Assembly (NCBI GenBank): GCA_036940085.1
Contig: JALLBK010000579.1
Location: forward strand, 1-22,138
DNA from: Discostella pseudostelligera
Taxonomy: Eukaryota > Bacillariophyta > Thalassiosirophyceae > Thalassiosirales > Thalassiosiraceae
DNA: 22,138 nucleotides
Direction of reading: 5' to 3'
The translations under genes and the position numbers were made by a program. Under the pieces are notes generated by a model, which ran no database searches, was not told where the DNA came from, and worked only from the letters and a program-made list of their open reading frames with translations. Shown here one piece after another: positions 8,096 through 17,839 of the stretch; within the stretch, counting starts at the first letter, position 1, and each line of letters starts with the position of its first letter.

Positions 8096-10506
8096 TGGTA
8101 TTGTTGTAATAATGCTACAATGTTCCGACCTGGAGAGAATATTACTCTGCGTGGCTTCACATGCTCGTCTGTCGTTAAGCTGCTGAAACCCCAAAATGAT
8201 CGTGACCTGTCAGGATCTTTGTCATCGCTTTTTGATACCATTCGAAATTTCCATCCGAGGTGCGCCGAACAAATGGAACAGTGTGCAATTTGCCAACTAT
8301 ATCCAGGAAACCACGAATCCCTAGTTTCTGGACGACCAGTACAAACAACATTGCCGTCCACCTTTCTCAATGTCATAGTCTGATGAACTACGCCATACTC
8401 ATTCACGTAAGCTCCGGTGGTGCCATCCGATCCACCAACAGAGAAGACGTGTTGCATTTGAGATATCGCAGACCCGCAATTCTTGCAACGTAGAATTGTT
8501 TCTTTCCTCTTCGCCTCTATTTTCTTCAGAATGTATTTGAGCTGTTGCACCGTGGACACCATTTCGAGCAAATCCAGACGACCATTCACAGATAAGGGCA
8601 TGTTTGCAGCGACCCAATTTGCAAACGCTGACGGGTCAACCACTTCAATCAATAATCTTCCTACGAATGGGGTAGTGGAGGTGCCAATTGTAGAGCCAAA
8701 TTCACAACACAAACCAGCAGCTGAAGGCAGAATGTCCCGGAGACCTTGAAACTCAGCTGTGTTTTGGATAAGGTCACAAATTTTCTGGCACAGCCTCCAT
8801 GGCCAGAGCGCTTGGTATACGATTGCAGGAGTGAAAGTACGAAGAGATAACTTCAGTATTGCACCGTTGTGCCCGGTGTTGTACATTTCTCCGCGCGAAC
8901 ATAAATCTGTCTCAGAATGATCAATCGTCTGATCATCTTTTACAAGGAAAGTCTCCGCTGCTGGTGTTGAAATAGGGCTTCGGATATTACCTGGCAGTTG
9001 CAACATCCACGATGGAGGTAGTGCCGCACTGCCGTCATATATCTCCTCAATGACGTACAACGGAATTCGGTCTTGTTTGTCATCTTTGACGGAGCGAATG
9101 AGCCTGCATCGTCGTGTTCCAAGTACGGTTAGCACCAGCTCCCCAGTCCGATCCTTCCATACTGTAGGTGATGCATTGTGGCGCTGTGGGTTGCCTACAC
9201 CAAGGTTTGCCTCTATCGTTTCTTCATGAGTAAAGACAACGGTGGCCAAAGTCCCTATTCTCCCAACCAAAGGATCAGTAGGCATTAACGCCTTGTGCGT
9301 AGGATGGAAGAGTTCATCTTCGTCGCTCTCACCATCAGAAGAAAGCTGTTCCTGCGGTTGATCCCGTCTTTGTCCATCCACCCCGATATCATCTTGTGTT
9401 CTTCCCCCTTCTTCACCTTCTGTTCTACTTGGAGCTGGGCGAGCATCCGAATTATTTTCAATACTATCAGGTGCGTGCCTCCTTCTTGCATGTCTTCTCA
9501 GACCAGTTGCACCCAAGCGAATCAAGTTAACTTGCCAACGACCGGTTCGACCACGACCTTCCACTGGAGTACGTCTCGTGCGACGAGTACCTACTGGAAC
9601 ACGCGGCAAGATCACTAAGCGCACCTCACCCATTCCCTCCATCGTCCCCTGGTGAGAACCGTACAGTCCGCGAGCATCATCAATCTGAGCACCTAAATAT
9701 GATACCCACCTGCGGTCTCGTAGTCTCAACGGGAGAACAGCTCCGGGAAATAGCACAATTGAATCATCCATCTCGAGTATTGCCAGTGCTGTGCGTTGAG
9801 CTGAAGCTGACATTTCATCATCAATAATGTTAATGCAAGAGGTAACTGAGTGGCAGTGACGACCACCAGGAGGTCCTGGAATGTTGTAATGCAACGACAA
9901 GGAATCGTTATCCTCACATCCTGCACTGTACTCATTTGCATAGGCATCGACATTATCCTCATCAACATTTCCATTCATCCGATGTCTGCGATTTCCCTTA
10001 GAAACCCATTCTTCTGGGTATAGAGGCTGAGCAGTAGGTAGGTACGAATGATTCTTGGCGGGTTGTAGAGGACCAATGTTGTTATTGTTCTCATGTCCTA
10101 CCTCGCCATCGCTTTCAGATTCACTGTCATTGATAAATTCAGAGTGGACAACACTATCGTTGCCAAACCATTCATCACCGCCACTATCCCCGTCGTCACT
10201 TCGATTGTCATCATCAATGTTCTCCGACATGATGTCCATCTCGTGAGTGTTATTTCGACCATTCATCTCGCCGTCACCTACAGCACCGTCAGTTTCACCC
10301 TCGAGAGTGTCTGCTTGTAAAGTTAATGATGTTTGTCGTCGATACTCCCGGCGTCTGCTTTCCATGGCTGCCGAAACAATTCGAGATCCTTCGTTGGTAA
10401 TAATTGCGCTGTGCTCAGAATCAGTATCAGCCGCAGACAAACTCATGTCGGTGTCATCTGCGTCGTTCGGCGGCTGCTCCGAAGGTTGTTCATGCTGCAT
10501 TTGCAT
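8092..10506 (-). CDS. CRBN: Cereblon homologue (LON-like and CULT domains)
   Basis: Cereblon is the substrate receptor of the CRL4 (CUL4-DDB1) ubiquitin ligase; its CULT domain binds C-terminal cyclic-imide degrons and thalidomide-type drugs. The single exon encodes 804 residues (human 442). Residues 1-150 are acidic and low complexity; HSYLPTA near 153 matches the HTYLG segment of other cereblons. The LON-like domain starts near 245 (SIVLFPGAVLPLRLRDRRW) and is split by a ~110-residue Arg/Gly/acidic insertion before RIGTLATVVF. The helical region includes DPSAFANWVAANMPLSVNGRL. The CULT domain (about 670-790) has zinc cysteines C674, C677, C743, C746 and pocket tryptophans W732, W738, W752 with the human spacing (6 and 14). 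GAYVNEYGVVHQT and SWFPGYSW are diagnostic. The start is the first ATG after an in-frame stop; an upstream exon is possible. Its stop overlaps that of the methyltransferase. Confidence 0.95.
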   Translation of the reverse strand: MQMQHEQPSEQPPNDADDTDMSLSAADTDSEHSAIITNEGSRIVSAAMESRRREYRRQTSLTLQADTLEGETDGAVGDGEMNGRNNTHEMDIMSENIDDDNRSDDGDSGGDEWFGNDSVVHSEFINDSESESDGEVGHENNNNIGPLQPAKNHSYLPTAQPLYPEEWVSKGNRRHRMNGNVDEDNVDAYANEYSAGCEDNDSLSLHYNIPGPPGGRHCHSVTSCINIIDDEMSASAQRTALAILEMDDSIVLFPGAVLPLRLRDRRWVSYLGAQIDDARGLYGSHQGTMEGMGEVRLVILPRVPVGTRRTRRTPVEGRGRTGRWQVNLIRLGATGLRRHARRRHAPDSIENNSDARPAPSRTEGEEGGRTQDDIGVDGQRRDQPQEQLSSDGESDEDELFHPTHKALMPTDPLVGRIGTLATVVFTHEETIEANLGVGNPQRHNASPTVWKDRTGELVLTVLGTRRCRLIRSVKDDKQDRIPLYVIEEIYDGSAALPPSWMLQLPGNIRSPISTPAAETFLVKDDQTIDHSETDLCSRGEMYNTGHNGAILKLSLRTFTPAIVYQALWPWRLCQKICDLIQNTAEFQGLRDILPSAAGLCCEFGSTIGTSTTPFVGRLLIEVVDPSAFANWVAANMPLSVNGRLDLLEMVSTVQQLKYILKKIEAKRKETILRCKNCGSAISQMQHVFSVGGSDGTTGAYVNEYGVVHQTMTLRKVDGNVVCTGRPETRDSWFPGYSWQIAHCSICSAHLGWKFRMVSKSDDKDPDRSRSFWGFSSLTTDEHVKPRRVIFSPGRNIVALLQQYH

Positions 10507-10778
10507 CGGTAGATATTTACTATGCTTTCACTTCTGCGTGCATTATCCTCATCATTACTGTGATTGATGCCTTGAAGTATCAACTCGTCAGGGATCCCAA
10601 CAAGAGGATGAGGTACGAAATCAAAGCTTCCACGTGGCCATGTATTGTTGAGTAGGCGTTCTCTTACTCGCTTCCACGTGTACATGCGATCGCAGGCAGT
10701 AAAGTAGAGTTCGGTTTGATCAATCCAGCTTGTACTACCATACAAAACCAACAAAGCCCAGACAAGGATGGCTTGCAT
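10443..10778 (-). CDS. Possible small secreted protein or upstream exon of cereblon (hypothetical)
   Basis: A 111-codon frame immediately upstream of cereblon and overlapping its first codons in another frame. It begins with a plausible signal peptide or membrane segment (MQAILVWALLVLYGSTSW), followed by WIDQTELYFTACDRMYTWKR and SFDFVPHPLVGIPDELI, which has the composition of real protein. Residues after about 88 are Ser/Arg/Asn-rich and overlap the cereblon N-terminus. Two readings are possible: an independent small secreted protein, or a first exon spliced to cereblon, for example GTAATG near 10538 to an acceptor at about 10438, a ~100-nt intron with compatible phase but weak sites. I do not recognise a family. 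A chance frame cannot be excluded. Confidence 0.3.
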   Translation of the reverse strand: MQAILVWALLVLYGSTSWIDQTELYFTACDRMYTWKRVRERLLNNTWPRGSFDFVPHPLVGIPDELILQGINHSNDEDNARRSESIVNIYRCKCSMNNLRSSRRTTQMTPT

Positions 10779-10987
10779 GCATTCGTTTTTGCAGTGGCAT
10801 GAATATTGGACAAGGAGACGAGATTCTATATTCTATTTGGGTTGACCTAAATAATATGAACAACTTAAATTACAAATCAATGAACCAAAACCGTAATGTA
10901 CGACCGACACCTATCGAGATTCGAGAGCATTCCACGGCCAGTTCTACAGCCAGATATCTGAGTCCTAATCCGTCGAGAGACAACCGT
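10507..10987. other. Region upstream of cereblon and 3' of the SR-rich gene
   Basis: Apart from the candidate minus-strand frame at 10443-10778, no gene is seen. The right part (about 10790-10987) should be the 3' UTR of the gene ending at 10988. A 135-codon plus-strand frame at 10730-11137 covers it, but it overlaps a spliced coding exon on the other strand and has no protein-like features. Confidence 0.5.
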
Positions 10988-13298
10988 CTACTTTTTAGAG
11001 AACAAAAACAGCTTGAGAATCATCAATGCTGGCAGAACAGCCAGCTTCATAGCACCGTTGGCGTGCAATATCTCAGCAAATTCGTCTTCATTGAGTTCCA
11101 CTGTAGTCAACGGAGGCTGATCACCCAGAACCTGTAGTAGGATTCAAACAACGAGGTGAGATAAAGTTTTGAGGACCAGCTGACATCTACACATGGACGG
11201 CCACACTCACCGCACGGACATTTTCATTGTTCACAGCCTTCCGATGGCCCAAGGCAGAACCCATTTCGCTACTATCGAGTGCTTCTCTCTTTTGCATCAA
11301 AAACCGATCTATCACACCTTCGTAACCGTAACCACCGCCATCGTCTCTTAAATTTAATGCAGGAACATTGTCATCTTTATACATCACCCAACGAACTGCC
11401 ATCCATACTTCTCTTACATCTTCAGCTTCAGGCAACGGATCTCCCTTCCTAATACCCTTCGAATTCGGATGGAAGCATCCAATTGCAATCTCACGACACA
11501 CCTCCTGCGAATGCATATCGCTTATTACCAATCTCAACAAGATTCGTCCTCCAGTTCGTCGTGAGCGAACTCCAAACTCACGGCTATTGAGGCGTTTGTC
11601 GCCCTTAACCCTGTGACGGGCGACATAGTACCATCGGCTCCACTTATGATTGATGCTGTGAATTGTTGGCGATGAAGGTGGCAGGATCTCATCCCACTTA
11701 GAAGGAAAACGAACGTGGTTACCGACGAGAGACCGCCAAAGAGGACCAGCGTTTTGAGCGTGTGCTAGCGCCTCATCGACTACTGCTGTTGAATGTTTCG
11801 GTTGGTCATTCTCAAGGCTTATATGACTCTCCTCTTCGGTGGTAGGAAGCTGCTCTGGCGACTCTTCAAGGAGACTATTCAACTCCGAAGAAGGAGCTCG
11901 AGAACCGACATTGGGATGCATACTCTTTTCATCCACCGGAGAGTCGTTGTCTGGGTGTGCATTCTCCTTGTCCGACAGTACGCTTTTGAACGCGCTTTCA
12001 GCAATGCTTCCAGACGCAAAACTAGTACTTTGCAAGATGCCGATCAAGTTATCAAGACGGCGACTTTCTGTTTCGAACGCAGAAGAGTCATGACTAGCTG
12101 CACACACTGATGTGTCTTGAGTATTCGCAATTTGCCCACAGTTGCTCCACAAAGGTGTTGATAAATTGCGAGTAGACGTTGCCTCTCCATCAACCTCAAT
12201 GTCGCCGCTACCGTTATGCTCAAACTTCTTATTTCTGATCCCCTGACGCATACATCCCCGCTCAATTATCTCTTCGTTGAACTCCCTCTTGGCCTCGTCC
12301 ATGGCATGATCTGCCGATAGCATGCTCCGCAGTAGCTGCTCTCGAATGAGTGCAGCTCCTCGGAATATGTTCGAATTGTGATCATCTTTCTGACGTGCCA
12401 CGGAGGCAGACCGAGATCTAGATCTGCGACGACCAGGTGCACTGCGGCTGCAACTTCGATGGCTACGACTTGTGCTACGATTGCGAGGTGGTCTAGTTGG
12501 CGTAGTAGCATTCGTGTTGGTACGTCGAAGTGCCGAGCCTGTGCATGGTACGGGATCGGGAGCTGAAAACACTGACGAGGTTGGCGAGACGACTGCAGTT
12601 GTATGGTGTGCATTGGCTTGGGGTTTGGATGACTGCCGACGGTCCATAGCCACAGTTGGGGAGATCACGTTCAAGTACTTATTTTCGTTGACGGCAATTG
12701 CATCCTTCGAAGCTGGACTGGGAGTGATTTGCGACGATGAATTTTTCCACTTTCCCCTACTAACGAACTCTTTCGGAGCATATGGATTCAGATCTATCGA
12801 TGATTGAAGTGTGCCGTCTTCCTCGTCAAGTTCACCATGATACAGTTTCTCAAACAAGGCATCACCATCACTCTTCGTGTTGTCATCGAACCCAAAACTA
12901 TCATCTAAACTCAACCGCTCATCCCTGTCCTCATGATATTGGCTATGTCTGAGCTCAATCGTAGTGGGATAGTTGGGTTGTCGTGGCGACTTTCCGGGAG
13001 AATTCATTTGTGCTTGCAACCGCATCTGTCGTCGCCGCCTGCTGCTTTTCGCGAACGACTCTTCATTCATGCGATATTGATGAACAGCCTTCACCGGCGA
13101 GAATTCATCGTCCGCCTCTCGATGAGGTTGAGTCATATGGGGGCTGCATGAAAACCAGGGAGCGGATGACGGCGACTGTTGGTGATAGAAGCTGGAATCC
13201 GATTCATGGGAATTGGGCGAACGAGGTGCTGTGCGCGGGAAGCTCATGTTCAGGTTGACAATTCGTTGATGATGCGATGCATCGGTGGCGAGGACCAT
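10988..13298 (-). CDS. Unknown SR-rich protein with hydrophobic C-terminus, two exons
   Basis: Not recognised. Exon 1 is 11211-13298 and exon 2 is 10988-11131 (intron 11132-11210, GCG|GTGAGT...CTACAG|GTT, phase 0), giving 743 residues. Without this splice the protein would end seven residues into the intron. Residues 1-260 are Ser/Pro/Asp-rich with SP motifs; 268-303 are an Arg/Ser-dipeptide segment (SRSHRSCSRSAPGRRRSRSR) as in splicing or nuclear proteins. Residues 320-345 look helical, and 360-520 are acidic and disordered. About 525-672 looks like a folded domain: NHKWSRWYYVARHRVK, GGRILLRLVISDM, EVWMAVRWVMYKD, GYEGVIDRFL. Exon 2 adds acidic ELNEDEFAEIL and ends with LAVLPALMILKLFLFSKK, a possible tail anchor or buried helix. 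The start may instead be Met18 (13247), in a better AACATGAG context. Function cannot be assigned. Confidence 0.8.
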
Positions 13299-14089
13299 CG
13301 CAAAAAAAGCTACGGCGGGCGGGCGGGTTGCAGATACAGAATGTTAATAACGCGCAAGCATTGTCAAACGATTGATTCAATGAAGCAGGAAGCAGATCGA
13401 TGAGTAGATACTGAGGACGAAGTGAGAATGGTAGGGAGAGTGGCGCTTCGGACTTCACTTCATCGTCATCTCGCGACTCCAACCACACCTTGTTCCTGTT
13501 CCCGACGGAACCTGAAAAGCAGAAAAGACTCGTCACAAATCCGACGGCAACAGGCAATTCTATGAAGGAATTAGTATGCTGCCCGAAGAGAGGTTCTTGT
13601 AGAGAAGAAGGTATGATTCCTATTTATGTCGAGATGATTTTCACGGAGGAATTAGTATGGATAGAAAGACTTAATAGAGGCCTCCGCAAGAAATGATGAT
13701 GTCATGAAGACGTCACACCATGAATGTGTTCCACCTGGCACTTATTTCAGCCTCAGCCATTGAGAAACTCAAATTTTCATTTTCATCCTGGGATTTATGA
13801 ATTCCTAAGTGAAATTTGGTGTACGTAGATCAATACGGAGAGTTTTTGTGTAGCAGCCGTTTAGGTTGAGATCGCATGCACCGAGTCGAGAAAGACAGAA
13901 AAATTAAAAATTGGATTTGGAACCATGGCGGCCATCACCATTCAGCAGCATTGCCATGTTGCCATTGCCGACGACCGACGTAGCAAGGCATTGAATTGAA
14001 GACTAACCTACGCTGTCAAGCGGCAACATAAATTTTCATCAGCACCAACATCGAGCTGAGTCTCTGATATCTCCCCTACCCCACCAACA
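13299..14089. other. 791-nt divergent promoter region, no gene recognised
   Basis: It separates the minus-strand SR-rich gene from the plus-strand DPF/PDZ/PH gene. Noted elements: a 13-nt direct repeat AGGAATTAGTATG at 13566-13578 and 13647-13659, and two CRE-like half-sites, GATGTCAT (13698-13705) and AGACGTCAC (13708-13716, containing palindromic GACGTC). A short plus-strand frame at 13490-13696 shows no protein-like features. Confidence 0.5.
13698..13716. promoter_or_regulatory. Paired CRE/bZIP-like sites in divergent promoter
   Basis: GATGTCAT and AGACGTCAC lie two bases apart, both close to the bZIP-binding core TGACGTCA. They lie about 400 nt from either start codon. TGACG/CGTCA elements are known in diatoms as CO2/cAMP-responsive sites bound by bZIP factors. 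Use here is inference from a short motif. Confidence 0.25.
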
Positions 14090-16451
14090 ATGGTCCCATG
14101 GCCGACCGCCTCCGTCGAAACACCCTTCCTCCAACCACCCATGATATCGCCAACGCAGCAATCACCGGATAGTAATCATGATCCTTTTGCTGCATTTAAT
14201 GCTGGTCAGTGCTTGCCTCCGTCATATGACCTAGCTTCAAATCAACAGCAGCCATTACCGATGCAGGTGCAGCAGCCTCCACAACCCATTCAGCAACCTG
14301 GTTATGCGGATCCATGGGCGGCGATGACGATGACACAACCCGCCCCTGTCCCAACGGTACCGTCGCCGCAACAGCAATCTTCGCCACCACCGTCTATGGT
14401 AGTCTACGATGGTTCAAATCAAGCCCCTACATCGCCCATCGGTGACGTCAGTGTCATGGTTGCGCCAACAAACAATGATCATGTTACACACCCAGCCGCG
14501 GCACCAACGAATCCATTCGACTTTTGCTATGTCGCGTCTTCCATGCCAGCAGTGGCGCCATCGAATATTCCTCCTTTGTCAAACATGCCACCTCCACCGA
14601 ATATGCCACCTCCACCGGCTCCGCCTACTCCACCCCATGCAAGTGCTTTTCCCGTGGCAGTGAATCAACAGCAACTTGCGCCACAGCTCCAAGTGCAGCA
14701 AACTAGTCCATACGGTGCTACGAGCCCCACCTCCGATCAGTTGGCAAGTCCACCCTTGAGTCCAGTCCAAGCGTTCAATACTGCTCCGCTACAGACTTTT
14801 GGATGCGGAGCAAGTCCAACACTTCAGCAGACGAATAGCCCACCAATGAGCCCAGCCGCCGCGTTCAGCCCTACACAACATCAGGGCATTGCCGATCCGT
14901 TTGGGTATGCATCAGCTTTGGTTTCACAGTACAGCTTTTCACCCCAACAAGCCTTCGAGGATCCATTTGGATATGCGTTTTCTCCCATGACAAGCCCTAT
15001 TACAAGCCCCAATGGCATAGTTCCAAGTGCTGCATCCAATACAGATCCATTTGGAATCGCCGCCAGCGGTGCGTTGCCTCCATTCATGCCGGGCACACAG
15101 GTCCCTACCGCAACGCATGCCATGGTGCCAAGTGCCGCTGCTAGTGCTGATCCATTTGGTGTTTTCGGTAGTCAACATGTTCCATCTGGGTCATCTGCAT
15201 TGGTCACAACATCTGGGGTAATTGATAGCGATCCCTTTGGACTATTCAGCGCGTCCACTCCATCCGCTACTGCACCGTCCCAACCACCACTAACGCATCA
15301 ATTGTCAGCGCCAGCCACCCCAGTGGAAGGAGATCTATTGGGTGGGGTTGGATTCGAACAATCACCATCCCAGTCACATGCAACCAGTTTCGACGCAAGC
15401 AACAGTATGCCGGAGGAAAAGCCCATCACTCTCGATTCCAACAACTTGCCATCCGAAGGTGAATACTATGAGGTACGCATCGCTGCACGCACATTGGGAG
15501 CCATGTTTTACACGTCGAGGAACCTCGAGAGTACTCTCTTCTATAAAATGCCGAGCAATATCTTGCAAGCGCTTGGGTCTCGTCCCGTGGTGGTACGTAT
15601 CTAACGAATGATGTGTCTTTTTGTATTCGAACTGTTGCTTGACTTATACTTACCTTTTTCCCTATCCGATGTGCCAGGCTTACGTTGCAGAGAACTCTGC
15701 CGCGGACATGGCCGGGGTTCATCTTGGACACGTTGTATTGTCCGTAAACGGACATGATGTTGCCGATCCCGAGACCTGTGGAAAATTGATCCGCAGCATG
15801 GCGCGTCCAATTAACCTACGGTGCTATATCCCACCTGACTTGGTGTTGACATCCAGTGAGGGAAATTTCAATGTGAAATACGACACCAAAGATTTCGAAG
15901 CACCGGCCAACCTCATTGAATGGAAGGAAAAGTTCGTTGTCGTCGGTGGGATTGTGACCAAGCCGTGGATGGTGAACATGTTCTACACAAAGGTGAGATA
16001 ATTCAGTTCAGAGTTTCACTTGTTTCATTCGATGTCCTCGCATGGCTGATCTTGGATGTGTTCGCTGTCTGCTACTATGCAACAGAGGGACTACGATGTG
16101 GCGGTGAAGGAAGTGCATGCTGGATATCAAATCTCGGTCAAGGTGAAGCAGTTCGACCTTCGTGGCGCTCGAATCATAGTCAAGAGCATAGACGGTAAGC
16201 CTGATTCGGTCGAATATCACGGAAAGCGGTGGTACTACATCACTATTGCGCCCGATAAGGGATATCCGATCAAGATATCGAGTTTAAGCTTAGATGAATT
16301 GGAAACAGTGTACACCGCGATTCGGAGGTTTGTCAAGAGGGACATGGAGAATAGGTATCGATCTCGCATGCATGAGAGTTTCGACAGCATGCGGAACAGT
16401 CCTGGTGGTAGCGGCAATGCGCCGACTAGCACATATTGGAGTTATAAGTGA
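14090..16451 (+). CDS. DPF-motif protein with PDZ-like and PH-like domains, three exons
   Basis: Exons 14090-15592, 15678-15992 and 16086-16451 (introns 15593-15677 and 15993-16085, both phase 0, GTACGT...CCAG and GTGAGA...ACAG) give 727 residues. Residues 1-450 are Pro/Gln/Ser-rich and disordered, with six DPF motifs (31, 269, 291, 319, 354, 381; five of them DPFG), one DPW (74), one NPF (141) and a polyproline stretch (166-182). DPF/DPW bind the AP-2 appendage and NPF binds EH domains in known endocytic adaptors. Residues about 458-560 look PDZ-like: YEVRIAARTLG, then AENSAADMAGVHLGHVVLSV. Residues about 585-700 look PH-like: LIEWKEKFVVVGG, KRWYYITIA, and a C-terminal helix SLDELETVYTAIRRF. 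A clathrin-adaptor or membrane-scaffold role is inferred. ACAATGG is a good start context. Confidence 0.88.
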
Positions 16452-16752
16452 TCGGCATGACCTGTAGACTCCACGGAGATGGACTGTAATCTTTCCATTA
16501 TTTTGGAACTGTGATACGATGATTGTTTGTTTGTAAGAGTGCTAGAATGAATAATGATAAATGCCTGACAGGATGAACACTGCTTTTTGAATGTTTACAA
16601 TGCTGATCGTAGGAACAAATGCAAATTATTCAAATCGTCACCTGAACCTCTTCTGAGTGAGACAGACAACATGAACATGTTTTGAAAATTTGGAGGTTTG
16701 AAATGAATGCATGAAGTGAAAGTCGCGAACGAAGTGAGACCAACTTGGAAAT
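16452..16752 (+). other. Short gap between two tandem plus-strand genes
   Basis: 301 nt between the PDZ/PH gene stop and the next ATG, serving as 3' UTR of one gene and promoter/leader of the next. No gene or clear motif is seen. An in-frame TGA at 16735-16737 closes the downstream reading frame and supports the ATG at 16753 as the start. Confidence 0.5.
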
Positions 16753-17433
16753 ATGCAGCGCGCAAATGCTGAATACGCCGACCGCGTTAGCAACATTCTG
16801 AACGATACAAAACTGCGCACCATGCGAGAAGCAAGAGAAGAGCGAAGAGCTGAGTTGGACAATGAGCTTTCAGTACTAAGGACGCAAATCACTGAGAAGC
16901 AACGACAGTTGGCCCATGAGCAGGGGTTGAGTGAACAACGCGAAGTATTAGCATCGGGCTTACAACAAACATCATTCGAGAACGAATTTGAAGTATTGAA
17001 GCAAGAGAAGCAAGAGCTTCTCAAGAAACAAGCCGACGCAAGATCGTCTTGCACCGACACGGAATCGAACATCTGTACCAACATTTCAAGGTTGAAGATG
17101 GAGATCGAGAAGCTAAGATATGACCACGAGATCGTTTCAAAGGCTAAACTGACGGACATTGAGTCAATCCGAGCGAAACTCGAGCAACAGAAGAAGGAAC
17201 AACGCGCGCTAGAAAATCATTTCAAGATGGTCGATTTGAATAATGCGATGAAGTTGCAAGAGGAAGAACAGTTGAGAAAGGTCGCCGCACTTGAAGACAT
17301 GGCGAAGGTAATGCTCGATGATGGTGCGATCGCTCTCCAAAAAGTGTGGCGTGGATCGAAAGATCGTAAGCTCGTCGCCACCATGAAAAGTAAGCAGTCG
17401 AAGAAGGGTGGCAAATCGAAGAAGAGGAAATAA
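16753..17433 (+). CDS. Coiled-coil protein with C-terminal IQ motif (possible axonemal DRC9/DRC10 relative)
   Basis: A single-exon gene of 226 residues. It is almost entirely charged α-helical coiled coil (about 10-190), then a textbook IQ motif at 195-208 (LQKVWRGSKDRKLV: LQxxxRGxxxRxxV), then a very basic Lys/Gly/Ser tail. IQ motifs bind calmodulin or EF-hand proteins. Coiled coil, single IQ motif and Lys-rich tail recall IQCG/DRC9 and IQCD/DRC10 of the nexin-dynein regulatory complex, but those are about twice as long and similarity is only in layout. If correct, it would act in the flagellum, which in diatoms exists only in sperm of centric species. The start is fixed by an upstream in-frame stop at 16735-16737. 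Otherwise read it as a generic IQ coiled-coil protein. Confidence 0.8.
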   Translation: MQRANAEYADRVSNILNDTKLRTMREAREERRAELDNELSVLRTQITEKQRQLAHEQGLSEQREVLASGLQQTSFENEFEVLKQEKQELLKKQADARSSCTDTESNICTNISRLKMEIEKLRYDHEIVSKAKLTDIESIRAKLEQQKKEQRALENHFKMVDLNNAMKLQEEEQLRKVAALEDMAKVMLDDGAIALQKVWRGSKDRKLVATMKSKQSKKGGKSKKRK

Positions 17434-17839
17434 TACGTTGATGGAGTCGATAAGGAGATTACTCCCGATGATGTTGCCATACAGTTTATTCACACCCGTC
17501 GAGTTGTGAAACTATTCATTGTGTGGTATGATACTCCTTCCAAGTTGCGCACTCGAAACATTAGACTCCATTAATNAATTAGACCACCTTACACACTTCA
17601 ATCAAGTATTCAGCATCCCATGTCAAACTCACTCTAACCCTGATAAATAAATGGTATGCTATTCCCTGACTGATCTACAGTAACAATTATTGTCTCATCA
17701 ACTCTCCCACCACAGATCTATGAATAAATGAACTTCTGCCCCCATCGAAAATCGAGAAGTAGCGAAAAGGACGAGCCCACACTCCATCCACACTCATCTA
17801 TCACCCCTTTATGATCACAAATCACCACACACCTAAAAT
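17434..17839. other. Convergent 3' region with one ambiguous base
   Basis: 406 nt between the IQ-protein stop and the SmG stop; no gene seen. AT-rich with several AATAAA-like strings (about 17644 and 17725) that could be polyadenylation signals for the plus-strand gene. Position 17576 is an N. Confidence 0.5.

Noticed and set aside
10505..10532. A 26-nt intron joining the upstream frame to cereblon in frame
   Set aside because: Too short for a normal spliceosomal intron; all others here are 70 nt or longer.
13490..13696. 68-codon plus-strand frame and 13-nt direct repeat in the divergent promoter
   Set aside because: Short, no domain; the repeat is listed only as a possible element, not a gene.
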